Shown: piece after piece, positions 32,513 to 40,921 of the stretch | How the letters are laid out: each line of letters begins with the position of its first letter | Position numbering within the stretch: the first letter of the stretch is position 1 | The notes under the pieces: generated by a model | Databases searched by the model: none | Told to the model about the DNA's origin: nothing | Seen by the model: only the letters and a program-made list of their open reading frames with translations | Origin: an uncultured Bacteroidales bacterium | Lineage (GTDB): Bacteria; Bacteroidota; Bacteroidia; Bacteroidales; Paludibacteraceae | DNA length: 44,547 nt | NCBI GenBank assembly: GCA_946403315.1 | Contig: CAMIZK010000005.1 | Coordinates: forward strand, 1-44,547 | Direction: 5' to 3' | Program-made: the position numbers and the translations under genes

Positions 32513-33874
32513 TTGTATAGTTTTTCTACATATTTACCATATTATAAGCGCAATTTGAAGGTTGCTTTTCCCGTTATGCTGACGCAGTTCGGTGCGGCAT
32601 TGGTGGGTCTGGCAGACTCGATCATGGTAGGTCATTACAGTACGACAGACTTGGCGGCGGTCAGTTTCTCCAATGCGATCTTCTTCACCGTCATGGTCTT
32701 TTCCATGGGTACGATGATGGGGGTGACGCCGATTGTGGGTTATGCCGTCGGGGCGCAGAAGATGCATAAGATCCCGTCGTATCTGGCGAACGGACTGGTC
32801 TATTGCGGCTTGATGTGCGTGTCCTCTTTAGCGATCTTGGCACCCTGTATTCCGCTGTTAGGCCATTTCGGTCAGGAACCGGAAGTGGTCTCCTGCGCGC
32901 GTGCGTACTATATATTGATAGTGCTTTCCATCGTTCCGTTCCTGCTGTTCTGTTTCTTCAAGCAGTTTTTGGAAGGACTGGGTAACACGTTTGTGGCAAT
33001 GATCATTACCATTGGCTGTAACCTGTTGAACATCGGTCTGAACTATGTGCTGATCTTCGGTCATTGCGGTTTTGACCCCATGGGTGCGGAAGGAGCCGGT
33101 TGGGCGACATTAATCTCCCGTGCTTTGATGCCGATCTGTTTTGTGGCAACAATGCTGCTGCGCAAGGAATGGCGGATCCATCTGACGATGATGAGACGGG
33201 ATATGATCTTATGGAAGAAGATCAAACACTTGGCAGAGATTGGAGCACCAATCGGTTTACAGTCTTTTGCCGAAGCGTTTCTGTTCACTGCTTCTTTTGT
33301 CATCATCGGTTGGATCAGTAAGGAGGCCTTGGCGGCCCATCATATCGCGAATCAGATGTGTGATTTGACGTTTATGTTAGCTTTAGGCATCGGTTCAGCG
33401 ACGACGATCCGTGTGTCGCATCAATTGGGCAAAGGCGATCTGCATGCGGTGCGGATGGCCAGTCATGCGTCAGTACATCTATGTCTGCTGATGAACACGA
33501 TCGGTGCGGCGATTATGATCTTCGGTCGGCATGCAATCCCCCATCTGTTCACCGATGATCCTGCGGTGATTCCTACGGCTTCGACCCTGCTGCTGATCGG
33601 TGGTCTGTTCCAATACGCAGACGGGTTACAATGTATCGGTGCGGCGATGTTACGCGGTATTCAGGATGTACGGGTACCGATGCGGATTGCTTTGTTTGCT
33701 TATATACTGGTCGGTTTACCTTTAGGTCTGTGTCTGGCTTTCCCGGCAGGTCTGGGTGCCAAAGGTATGTGGCTGGCGTTCATCATTGCCTTAGCCATTC
33801 CGGCCGTACTTTTCCATATACGATTTCATAAACAATTAAAACGAATAGAAAATGGAACCGAAACAAGTTTTTGA
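32513..33874 (+). CDS. MATE-family efflux transporter (2), NorM-like
   Basis: A 453-residue MATE transporter with twelve predicted helices. The N-terminal YYKRNLKVAFPVMLTQFGAALVGLADSIMVGH is the usual NorM-type opening and is needed for a complete protein, yet the only start in front of it is a TTG at 32513; the first ATG (32576) would remove part of helix 1. No clear plus-strand promoter is visible in the 54-bp gap to the divergent outer-membrane gene. Other motifs are LAAHHIANQMCDLTFMLALG in the second half. The 3' end overlaps pepD by 23 bp. Start assignment is uncertain. Confidence 0.9.
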   Translation: MYSFSTYLPYYKRNLKVAFPVMLTQFGAALVGLADSIMVGHYSTTDLAAVSFSNAIFFTVMVFSMGTMMGVTPIVGYAVGAQKMHKIPSYLANGLVYCGLMCVSSLAILAPCIPLLGHFGQEPEVVSCARAYYILIVLSIVPFLLFCFFKQFLEGLGNTFVAMIITIGCNLLNIGLNYVLIFGHCGFDPMGAEGAGWATLISRALMPICFVATMLLRKEWRIHLTMMRRDMILWKKIKHLAEIGAPIGLQSFAEAFLFTASFVIIGWISKEALAAHHIANQMCDLTFMLALGIGSATTIRVSHQLGKGDLHAVRMASHASVHLCLLMNTIGAAIMIFGRHAIPHLFTDDPAVIPTASTLLLIGGLFQYADGLQCIGAAMLRGIQDVRVPMRIALFAYILVGLPLGLCLAFPAGLGAKGMWLAFIIALAIPAVLFHIRFHKQLKRIENGTETSF

Positions 33875-35288
33875 CATTTTTGCAGAGATCTGCAAAGTGC
33901 CGCGTCCGTCCAAGCACGAAGAGCGAATCAGTCAATGGCTACAGGATTTTGCCGCTTCGCATGGTATTGAGTACGTTGCTGATGAAGCAATGAACGTGAT
34001 CATGCGTGTACCGGCAACACCGGGATATGAGGATCATGAAGGTGTGATTCTGCAGGCACACATGGATATGGTGTGCGAGAAGAACGGTGACGTGGAGCAT
34101 GACTTCATGAACGATCCGATCCAAACATGGGTAGATGGCGAATGGCTAAAAGCCAAAGGTACGACGCTGGGAGCAGATAACGGTATCGGTATCGCGATGG
34201 CGTTGGCAGTGATCACCGACAAGGAGTTGCAACACCCGGCGATCGAATGTCTATTTACCGTAGATGAGGAGACCGGTCTGACGGGTGCGATGAAGTTACA
34301 AGACGGTATGCTGAAAAGCAAACGCTTGATTAATCTGGACTCCGAAGACGACGGACAGATCTTCATCGGTTGCGCCGGTGGTATCGATACGCTTGCAAGG
34401 ATGCATTATAAAGGCGAAAGGTTAGAGGCGAAAGGCGAAAGGTTAGCCATTCGGCTTTCGGTAAGCGGACTGATGGGTGGCCATTCCGGCGACGATATCA
34501 ATAAAGGCAGAGCCAATGCGAATCAGTTGATCGTATGGTTCTTAGCGCGTATCTGGCCGCAGACGGAGATCCAATTAGCGTCTATTCAAGGCGGTAACTT
34601 ACGCAATGCCATTGCCCGTGAAGCGGAAGCGGTGATCACTATTCCGATGGCGTACAAAGAGCAAATCCGTATCGAGTGGAATCATTTTGTAGCACAGATG
34701 GAAGGGGTGTTCGGTGAGATAGAAAAAGACATGCGTCTGGAATTGGAGACCACGGACATGCCGGAGTTGTTTATCCCTGCTGACAAAGCATACCGTCTGA
34801 TTATAGCGCTGTGCGAGTGTCCGCATGGCATGATCGCCATGAGCAAAGAGATGCCGGGATTGGTTGAGACCAGTACGAATTTAGCTTCTATTAAGATGAA
34901 GGAAGGCTATATCGAAGTCAATACTTCGCAGCGTTCCTCTATCGAAGCAAGCAAGCATCATCTGAAATGGGCTGTGGAACAGGCTTTATCATTAGCCTGC
35001 GACGAAGTGACACACGGAGACGGATATCCCGGCTGGGCTCCGAATCCGAACTCTCCGTTGCTGGAGGTAGTTAAGAAAGCCTATACAGATCTCTTCAAAG
35101 CAGAACCGCAGGTACTTGCGATCCATGCCGGTCTGGAATGCGGTTTGTTCTTAGAGAAATACCCGTATCTGGATATGGTTTCCATCGGTCCGCAGATGTA
35201 TGGGGTACACTCTCCGCAGGAGAGGCTGTCTATTCCAAGTACGGAAAGATGCTACGCTTGGTTGCGTCAAACGCTAAAATCCCTATAA
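33852..35288 (+). CDS. pepD: Aminoacyl-histidine dipeptidase (M20C)
   Basis: A 478-residue cytosolic zinc dipeptidase of the PepD (carnosinase-like) family. Metal-site motifs are QAHMDMVCEKN, GTTLGADNGIG and FTVDEETGLTGA; later MGGHSGDDINKGRANA and the C-terminal AIHAGLECGLF complete the family set. A five-unit heptamer array inserts YKGERLEAKGERLAI at about residues 187-198, between DTLARMH and the strand before MGGHSGDD. A second repeat-like stretch at 34136-34149 codes for the family-conserved DGEWLKAKGTTLGADNG and is therefore native. No promoter was found between the MATE gene and this one, so they are likely co-transcribed. Confidence 0.94.
   Translation: MEPKQVFDIFAEICKVPRPSKHEERISQWLQDFAASHGIEYVADEAMNVIMRVPATPGYEDHEGVILQAHMDMVCEKNGDVEHDFMNDPIQTWVDGEWLKAKGTTLGADNGIGIAMALAVITDKELQHPAIECLFTVDEETGLTGAMKLQDGMLKSKRLINLDSEDDGQIFIGCAGGIDTLARMHYKGERLEAKGERLAIRLSVSGLMGGHSGDDINKGRANANQLIVWFLARIWPQTEIQLASIQGGNLRNAIAREAEAVITIPMAYKEQIRIEWNHFVAQMEGVFGEIEKDMRLELETTDMPELFIPADKAYRLIIALCECPHGMIAMSKEMPGLVETSTNLASIKMKEGYIEVNTSQRSSIEASKHHLKWAVEQALSLACDEVTHGDGYPGWAPNPNSPLLEVVKKAYTDLFKAEPQVLAIHAGLECGLFLEKYPYLDMVSIGPQMYGVHSPQERLSIPSTERCYAWLRQTLKSL
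34412..34446 (+). repeat. Heptamer array inside pepD
   Basis: Five units: AGGCGAA, AGGTTAG, AGGCGAA, AGGCGAA, AGGTTAG. It gives the cleanest example of the family and codes for GERLEAKGERL. Confidence 0.93.
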
Positions 35289-35294
35289 ATAGGT

Positions 35295-35326
35295 ATTGTG
35301 CAGATAAGAAAAAAGCAGTAATTTTG
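35295..35326 (+). promoter_or_regulatory. Bacteroidetes promoter giving a leaderless feoB transcript
   Basis: ATTG (35295-35298), 20-bp spacer ending in AAAAAGCAG, TAATTTTG (35319-35326). The GTG start of feoB begins at 35331, four bases after the box, where transcription itself should begin. Confidence 0.75.
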
Positions 35327-35330
35327 CAGC

Positions 35331-37001
35331 GTGATTAAAATCGCCGTCATAGGTCTGCCGCGAAGCGGAAAAAGTTCGTTAAGCGCGGCATTGCAGGGTT
35401 TGGCTGAAAGCAGTCAACAGGCCATGCAGTTTGTGGAGGTGCATAACCCCGACGAGTTGCATGGTCATACCTATGATGTGGTGCTGCAAGTAGTGGACTC
35501 GACGCGACTGGAAGAGTCCTTGATGCTGACGCCGCATATCATCGATGAGCAGGAGAAGATCGTGATTGCCATCGGCCGGTATGACCTGCTGCAAAAAACC
35601 GACCATTCGCTGAACATCCCTAAACTGGAACAACTCATCGGTGTTCCTACCTGCCGTGTGTCGGTGCGTCTCAACTACGGTTTACCGAACTGCTTGTCGG
35701 TGCTGCAGGAAGTAGCAGCACGACCGGCATCGAAGGCGCACCCTATCTATCACTTACGCGATCAGGCGGATGAGGATACCTATCGGGCATACGTGCACGG
35801 TATCTTAACCGAGACCTTGACGCATGCCAAGAACGACAAGCATCAGACACGGTTGGAACGCATCGATAAGGTGTTGACCAACCCGTGGTACGGTTTTCCG
35901 ATCATGATGGCGATCCTGTACCTGGTATTCTGGAGCACGTTTACCTTAGGCGCTTATCCGCAAGGATGGATCGAATCGGGAATAGACAGTTTGAGTAACT
36001 GGTGTCATGAAAGTTTGGCGGAAGGATGGTTCTCCAGTCTCTGCATCGACGGTATTCTAAGCGGTGTAGGTGCCGTGCTGGCGTTTGTGCCGAACATCAT
36101 CATTCTCTTCTTCTTCATCTCGATGATGGAAGACTCGGGATACATGGCTCGTGAAGCGTATATCATGGACTCCATCATGCACAAGATCGGTCTGCACGGC
36201 CGGAGTTTTGTGCCGATGCTGATGGGTTTTGGCTGTAACGTACCGGCCATCATGGCGGCACGGGATATACAGAATCCCAAGGACCGGGTGCTGACGATGC
36301 TGATGGTGCCGTTCATGTCCTGTTCCGCCCGTCTGCCGGTATATATGCTGTTTGTAGGTGCATTCTTCCCCCATCATAAAGCACTGGTGATGATCTCGCT
36401 GTATGCGATTGGTATCTGCCTGTCGGTGCTATTTGCGTTAGTGATGAAACACACAAAGTGGTTTAAGCAGGACGATGACGATACCGTCAATGAGTTACCG
36501 GAGTTCCGTATCCCGCGTTTCCGCACAACGGCGGCACATATATGGGAACGGGTGGCAGACTATCTAATGAAGATCTGTACGGTGATCATCTGGGCATCCG
36601 TCATCATCTGGGCGCTGGAGTATTTCCCGACGCAGGATCTGAATGATCTGGAGCATTCTTATCTGGCCAAGATTGGCCGGTTCATCTCCCCGGTATTGGA
36701 TCCCTTGGGTTTTGACTGGAAGATGTCCGTTTGTCTGCTGACGGGTCTGCCTGCCAAAGAAGCGATCGTTTCGACTATCGCTATCTTATACGGAGGCGAT
36801 ATCGGTGCTGCCGGATTCACATCGCTGAGTGCCTTTTCGTTTATGCTCTTTGTGCTGCTGTACTTCCCCTGCGTAGCTACTATCGCTACCCTCCATCGGG
36901 AAGCAGGCCGCAAATGGGCATGGTTCACGGTGTTCAACAGTCTGGTTTTAGCCTGGATCATGGCATTCTTAGTGAACCAGATCGGTATCCTTTTCAGTTA
37001 A
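35331..37001 (+). CDS. feoB: FeoB-like iron transporter with degenerate G domain
   Basis: A 556-residue FeoB homologue; full-length FeoB is usually 700-800 residues. The membrane part looks intact: FVPMLMGFGCNVPAIMAARDI and LTGLPAKEAIVSTIAILYG are the two gate motifs, with about eight helices and a C-terminal VLLYFPCVATIATLHREAG. The N-terminal G domain is eroded: the P-loop is GLPRSGKSS, the DxxG motif (normally DLPG) is absent, about 15-20 residues are missing around it, and the usual NxxD is GRYD (Asn lost). No FeoA domain is present. GTP hydrolysis is therefore doubtful. The GTG start at 35331 lies at the expected transcription start. Confidence 0.88.
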   Translation: MIKIAVIGLPRSGKSSLSAALQGLAESSQQAMQFVEVHNPDELHGHTYDVVLQVVDSTRLEESLMLTPHIIDEQEKIVIAIGRYDLLQKTDHSLNIPKLEQLIGVPTCRVSVRLNYGLPNCLSVLQEVAARPASKAHPIYHLRDQADEDTYRAYVHGILTETLTHAKNDKHQTRLERIDKVLTNPWYGFPIMMAILYLVFWSTFTLGAYPQGWIESGIDSLSNWCHESLAEGWFSSLCIDGILSGVGAVLAFVPNIIILFFFISMMEDSGYMAREAYIMDSIMHKIGLHGRSFVPMLMGFGCNVPAIMAARDIQNPKDRVLTMLMVPFMSCSARLPVYMLFVGAFFPHHKALVMISLYAIGICLSVLFALVMKHTKWFKQDDDDTVNELPEFRIPRFRTTAAHIWERVADYLMKICTVIIWASVIIWALEYFPTQDLNDLEHSYLAKIGRFISPVLDPLGFDWKMSVCLLTGLPAKEAIVSTIAILYGGDIGAAGFTSLSAFSFMLFVLLYFPCVATIATLHREAGRKWAWFTVFNSLVLAWIMAFLVNQIGILFS

Positions 37002-37015
37002 TATAAAAGAAACAC

Positions 37016-37033
37016 CGGCTTCATAAGAAGTCG
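37016..37033 (+). terminator. Weak hairpin after feoB
   Basis: CGGCTTC pairs with GAAGTCG across the loop ATAA (one G-T pair). No T tract follows on the plus strand. It could still slow transcription before the convergent tRNA gene. Confidence 0.3.
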
Positions 37034-37042
37034 ATGTCTCGG

Positions 37043-37128
37043 TACCGCGAGCCGGGGTCGAACCGGCACGCCCATCACTGGGCAAAAGATTTTAAGTCTT
37101 TCTTGTCTACCTATTCCAACATCGCGGC
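37043..37128 (-). tRNA. tRNA-Leu (anticodon UAA)
   Basis: A class II tRNA of 86 nt on the minus strand. The acceptor stem pairs GCCGCGA with TCGCGGT, the T arm is GCCGG-TTCGACC-CCGGC, the long variable arm (TGCCCAGTGATGGGCG) marks a Leu/Ser type, and the anticodon loop CTTAAAA gives anticodon TAA. The discriminator is A, as expected for Leu. The next bases are CCG, so the CCA end is not encoded and must be added by Cca. Promoter at 37161-37192. Confidence 0.92.
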
Positions 37129-37160
37129 ATGCTTTCAGGTCTTTCGATCAAAAGCGGGTG

Positions 37161-37192
37161 CAAAGGTACTGCTTTTTTTTGACATACGCAAG
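37161..37192 (-). promoter_or_regulatory. Bacteroidetes promoter for tRNA-Leu
   Basis: Minus-strand CTTG (37189-37192), 20-bp spacer ending in AAAAAGCAG, TACCTTTG (37161-37168), extended -33 CTTGCGTATGTCA. The mature tRNA starts about 33 bp past the -7 box. Confidence 0.8.
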
Positions 37193-37222
37193 AATTTGCG
37201 CTTTTTTTGGTGATTTTTTTGT

Positions 37223-38155
37223 TTAAACACCCTCTTTATAGGCAGCAACGATGCGTTTGACAAGCGGATGACGGACGATATCTTTCTCATTAAACGCAAT
37301 GATGGAGATACCTTTGATGTCCTTAAACCGCTCCATCGCATCCTTCAATCCGGATTTCTGCGTAGGCGGTAAATCGATCTGGGTCATATCGCCTGTGACG
37401 ATCATCTTTCCTCCCAAGCCGAGACGGGTGAGGAACATCTTGAGTTGCAGCGCCGTGGTGTTCTGTGCCTCATCGAGGATGACTACTGCTTCGGATAAAG
37501 TGCGACCACGCATAAAGGCTAAAGGAGCAATCTGAATCGTGCCTTTCTCCATGTATTCCGCCAGTTTGGCGGCAGGGATCATATCTTGCAGGGCATCGTA
37601 GAGCGGTTGCAGATACGGATCGATCTTCTCCTTCATGTCACCCGGCAGAAATCCGAGTTTTTCTCCGGCTTCTACAGCAGGACGGGAGAGGATGATACGC
37701 TTCACTTCTTTGTTCTTGAGTGCTCTTACCGCCAAGGCGATCGCCGTATAGGTCTTACCGGAACCGGCAGGGCCGACAGCAAACAGCAGGTCATTATCCT
37801 CGTAGGCCTTGACCAAGGCGCGTTGGTTCGTTGAACGGGCGTAGATAGACTTCCCGTTCACACCGTGCAAGATCAGGTTATCCGTCGTCGTCTCCTGGGG
37901 TTTATCGCCATGCAAGAGCATGAGGATATCCTGTTCGGTGAGGCGGTTATTGCGAATACAGAACTGTTCGCACAAATGCAAGGTCTTTTCGAAACTTTCA
38001 ATTGCTTTCTCGGAACCCGTCACTTTGACTTGATAGCCACGAGCTACCACCCGCACATCGGGATGTTGGTTTTTGAGGCAGAGGATATTGCTGTTATTCA
38101 CTCCGTAAAAGGTCGGTGTATCGAGGGAGTCCTGTAGTAAAACTATCTGTTCCAT
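37223..38155 (-). CDS. PhoH-family ATPase
   Basis: A 310-residue PhoH-like P-loop ATPase. Walker A is GPAGSGKTYTA and Walker B is VVILDEAQN; VTGDMTQIDLPP follows. The N-terminal 110 residues (FYGVNNSNILCLKNQHPDVR) form the KH-like part seen in bacterial members, which are linked to RNA metabolism. The start is the ATG at 38155 (the longer frame would need a TTG); this overlaps the preceding HSDR_N-like gene by 62 bp. It is the last gene of the glnS-containing minus-strand unit. Confidence 0.92.
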   Translation of the reverse strand: MEQIVLLQDSLDTPTFYGVNNSNILCLKNQHPDVRVVARGYQVKVTGSEKAIESFEKTLHLCEQFCIRNNRLTEQDILMLLHGDKPQETTTDNLILHGVNGKSIYARSTNQRALVKAYEDNDLLFAVGPAGSGKTYTAIALAVRALKNKEVKRIILSRPAVEAGEKLGFLPGDMKEKIDPYLQPLYDALQDMIPAAKLAEYMEKGTIQIAPLAFMRGRTLSEAVVILDEAQNTTALQLKMFLTRLGLGGKMIVTGDMTQIDLPPTQKSGLKDAMERFKDIKGISIIAFNEKDIVRHPLVKRIVAAYKEGV

Positions 38156-38510
38156 GTACAAAAATATGCTGTACCCCGTTGTATAACAAGAGGTACGGTA
38201 CGTTTAGTTTTCGATTATACGTAATGGCTTGATCCAGGGTCTTTTGCGTCAGCGGCACGGTCTCGGCTTTGCACTCGATGATCATCAGTGGAGCCAAAGC
38301 CGCGTCATAGACCACGGCATCGCAGCGTTTCTTGGCATCTCCCACCGTGATAGCCGTTTCCACCGCTATCCGGGACATTGGGTAGTCCAGTTGCTCCACC
38401 ATCGCGTGTAATAACTGCTGCCGCACCCACTCTTCGGGTGTCAGCCGCACCCACCGATGCCGCCATTCGCAAAAGATCTGCTCCTTATTGTTATAGATAC
38501 GTGTTCTCAC
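38094..38510 (-). CDS. HSDR_N-type PD-(D/E)xK nuclease-like protein
   Basis: A 138-residue solitary protein resembling the N-terminal nuclease domain of type I restriction subunit R (HSDR_N_2). The core RCDAVVYDAALAPLMIIECKAE supplies the Asp, Glu and Lys of a PD-(D/E)xK site, and LTPEEWVRQQLLHAM is a family helix. It lacks any helicase domain, and no hsdM or hsdS gene is near, so a restriction role is unlikely; I recall similar lone proteins as common in Bacteroidetes. The GTG start overlaps the glnS stop by four bases (GTGA), and its 3' end overlaps phoH by 62 bp. Confidence 0.82.
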   Translation of the reverse strand: MRTRIYNNKEQIFCEWRHRWVRLTPEEWVRQQLLHAMVEQLDYPMSRIAVETAITVGDAKKRCDAVVYDAALAPLMIIECKAETVPLTQKTLDQAITYNRKLNVPYLLLYNGVQHIFVHGTDSFTTGLPRYTDLLRSE

Positions 38511-40198
38511 TTAAGGTAGTTATCTTTGAGAGAACAAGTACGGTTGAGTACCAGATGACCCGGTTTCGTATCGTCATCGACTACGAAGTAGCCTTGTTTG
38601 AGTAATTGGAAGTGGTCGCCTTGTTGCGCCTTTGCCAAGGATGCTTCCACTTTTGCCGTTACCACCTTCAAACTGTCCGGATTAAGCAGATCACGGAAGT
38701 CCCCTTCCTCGGCAGAGGGGTTCTCCACCGCAAACAGTCGGTCATACAGACGCACTTCGGCATCTACGGCAGACTTACACTCCACCCAGTTGATCGTAGC
38801 CTTGGTCTTCCTGTTACCGCCTTCGGTGCCGGACTTACTATCCGGATCGTAGGTAGCATAAACGGTTGTTATATTGCCGTCGGCATCTTTCTCGCAACCC
38901 GTGGCTTGAATGATATACGATGATTTGAGACGCACTTCACGTCCACCGGGGCTGAGGCGATAGAACTTGTTATCTGCTTCTTCGAGGAAGTCGCCGCGCT
39001 CGATCCACAGCTCTTTGCCGAAGCGGATCTCACGGGTGCCGAGTTCTTCATGTCCGTCGATGTTCTCCGCAACGAGTGTCTCGCCTTCGCCTTCATAGTT
39101 GGTGATCACCAGTTTGACGGGATCGAAGATACCGCACACGCGGGGCGCGGTCTCTTTGAGGTCCTCGCGGATGGTATGTTCCAGCAGACCCTGATCGATC
39201 ATACCTTCCACTTTGGTGTAACCGATACGGTCCATGAAGTCACGAATTGCTTTCGGTGTATAACCGCGACGACGAAGTCCGCAAACAGTCGGCATTCGGG
39301 GATCATCCCATCCGGCTACCAACCCTTCTTTGACCAATTGCAACATCTTGCGCTTCGACATGACGGTGTATGTGATATTCAGACGGTTGAACTCCCGTTG
39401 TTTCGGACGATAGTCGGGACCGTAAGGTGACAAGCCGGCGAAGTTCTCACCCGTGATCTGATCGAGGAAATAGTCATATAATGGACGGTGTACCTCAAAC
39501 TCGAGCGTACAGATAGAGTGGGTCACACCTTCGAAATAGTCCGACTGACCATGCGCGAAGTCATACATGGGGTACACTTTCCATTTGGTACCGGTACGGT
39601 GATGCGGGTGGGAAGTGATGATACGATACATGATCGGATCGCGGAAATGCATGTTGGGATTCGCCATATCGATCTTAGCACGCAGTACCATCTTACCTTC
39701 CTCTATCTCACCGCGTTGCATGGCTTCAAACAGGCGCAGGTTCTCTTCTATCGGACGATCGCGATAAGGCGATGCAACACCCGGTTCAGTAGGTGTACCT
39801 TTCTGTTCAGCGATTTGTTCCGCTGTCTGCTCATCGACATAGGCTTTGCCCTGTTTGATGAAACGGATCGCCAGGTCATAGAGCTGCTGGAAATAGTCGG
39901 ATGCATAGAAGATCTTGCCCCATTTGAAACCTAACCAAGCGATATCACGCTCAATGGTTTCTACATATTCGGTATCCTCTTTGGCCGGGTTCGTGTCATC
40001 AAAACGAAGGTTACAAACGCCGTTGTACTTCTCGGCGATGCCGAAGTCCATGCAGATGGCCTTGACGTGACCGATATGCAGGTAGCCGTTAGGTTCCGGC
40101 GGGAAACGGGTCTGGATACGTCCGTTATTCACTCCCTCTGCGAGGTCTTTTTCTACGATTTGCTCAATAAAATTGAGACTTTTTTCTTGCTCTTCCAT
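38507..40198 (-). CDS. glnS: Glutaminyl-tRNA synthetase
   Basis: A 563-residue class I aminoacyl-tRNA synthetase charging tRNA-Gln. The HIGH motif is PNGYLHIGHVKAI near residue 35 and the KMSKS-like loop is VMSKRKM. RFPPEPNGY, RFDDTNPAKED and GRRGYTPKAIRDF-type segments match GlnRS rather than GluRS, and the C-terminal anticodon-binding barrels are complete. Length is normal. It begins 6 bp past the lpxA stop and leads into the HSDR_N-like and phoH genes. A bacterium with its own GlnRS does not need GatCAB for Gln-tRNA. Confidence 0.96.
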   Translation of the reverse strand: MEEQEKSLNFIEQIVEKDLAEGVNNGRIQTRFPPEPNGYLHIGHVKAICMDFGIAEKYNGVCNLRFDDTNPAKEDTEYVETIERDIAWLGFKWGKIFYASDYFQQLYDLAIRFIKQGKAYVDEQTAEQIAEQKGTPTEPGVASPYRDRPIEENLRLFEAMQRGEIEEGKMVLRAKIDMANPNMHFRDPIMYRIITSHPHHRTGTKWKVYPMYDFAHGQSDYFEGVTHSICTLEFEVHRPLYDYFLDQITGENFAGLSPYGPDYRPKQREFNRLNITYTVMSKRKMLQLVKEGLVAGWDDPRMPTVCGLRRRGYTPKAIRDFMDRIGYTKVEGMIDQGLLEHTIREDLKETAPRVCGIFDPVKLVITNYEGEGETLVAENIDGHEELGTREIRFGKELWIERGDFLEEADNKFYRLSPGGREVRLKSSYIIQATGCEKDADGNITTVYATYDPDSKSGTEGGNRKTKATINWVECKSAVDAEVRLYDRLFAVENPSAEEGDFRDLLNPDSLKVVTAKVEASLAKAQQGDHFQLLKQGYFVVDDDTKPGHLVLNRTCSLKDNYLK

Positions 40199-40204
40199 AT
40201 ATGT

Positions 40205-40921
40205 TTATGCTTTTACGATTCCTCGTGTTGATGCTTTGACGAACGCCAAGATCCGATCTCTTTCTTCGCTTTGCGGCATAGTTGATTCGATATGCTCCAA
40301 AGCCTGGGTCGTGTTCATTCCGCTTTGGTTGAGGATGCGGTACGCTTCCTGGATGGTATGGATCTGTTCCGGTGTAAATCCTCTGCGGTTCAAGCCTACG
40401 GAGTTGATGCCACAGAAGGCGATCGGATCCCGTGCTGCGATGATGTACGGCGGTATGTCCTTGTTAATCTTCGAACCGCCTTGAATCATCACATGACTAC
40501 CGATTCGGGTAAACTGATGCACCAGTGTACCTCCACCGACGATGGCAAAATCGTCTACCTCCACTTCACCGGCCAACTGGGTGGCATTGGACATGATGAT
40601 GTTATTGCCTAACACGCAGTCATGCGCCACATGGCAGTATGCCATGATGAGGTTATTGTTACCGATCACGGTCTTTCCCTTACTGGCGGTACCACGGTGG
40701 ATAGTGACAAACTCACGGAGCACGCAGTTATCTCCGATAATAGTCCACGTCTCTTCCCCTTTGAACTTCAAATCCTGCGGTACACAACCGATCACGGCGT
40801 GAGGGAAGATATGACAGTTATCACCGATGATGACGTTATCATCGATATACGCAAACGCATCGATCGTCACATTCTTGCCGATCTGCGCTTTGGGACTGAT
40901 ATATGCTAATTCACTTATCAT
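40205..40921 (-). CDS. lpxA: UDP-N-acetylglucosamine acyltransferase LpxA
   Basis: A 238-residue left-handed beta-helix acyltransferase making the first lipid A intermediate. Hexapeptide repeats run from residue 8 to about 170; the catalytic His is in MAYCHVAHDC, and IQGGSKINKDIPPYI and GLNRRGF mark the C-terminal region. It is somewhat shorter than the usual 255-260 residues, mostly at the C-terminus. The ATG overlaps the lpxC stop by four bases, in the order lpxD, lpxC, lpxA. Confidence 0.96.
   Translation of the reverse strand: MISELAYISPKAQIGKNVTIDAFAYIDDNVIIGDNCHIFPHAVIGCVPQDLKFKGEETWTIIGDNCVLREFVTIHRGTASKGKTVIGNNNLIMAYCHVAHDCVLGNNIIMSNATQLAGEVEVDDFAIVGGGTLVHQFTRIGSHVMIQGGSKINKDIPPYIIAARDPIAFCGINSVGLNRRGFTPEQIHTIQEAYRILNQSGMNTTQALEHIESTMPQSEERDRILAFVKASTRGIVKA

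Noticed and set aside
34136..34149. Heptamer-like TGGCGAA/TGGCTAA in pepD
   Set aside because: It codes for DGEWLKAKGTTLGADNG, which is the native metal-site motif of the PepD family, so the match to the repeat unit is probably coincidence.
38094..38510. Restriction-modification system
   Set aside because: Only a small HSDR_N-like domain is present; no helicase, methyltransferase or specificity subunit is in the window.
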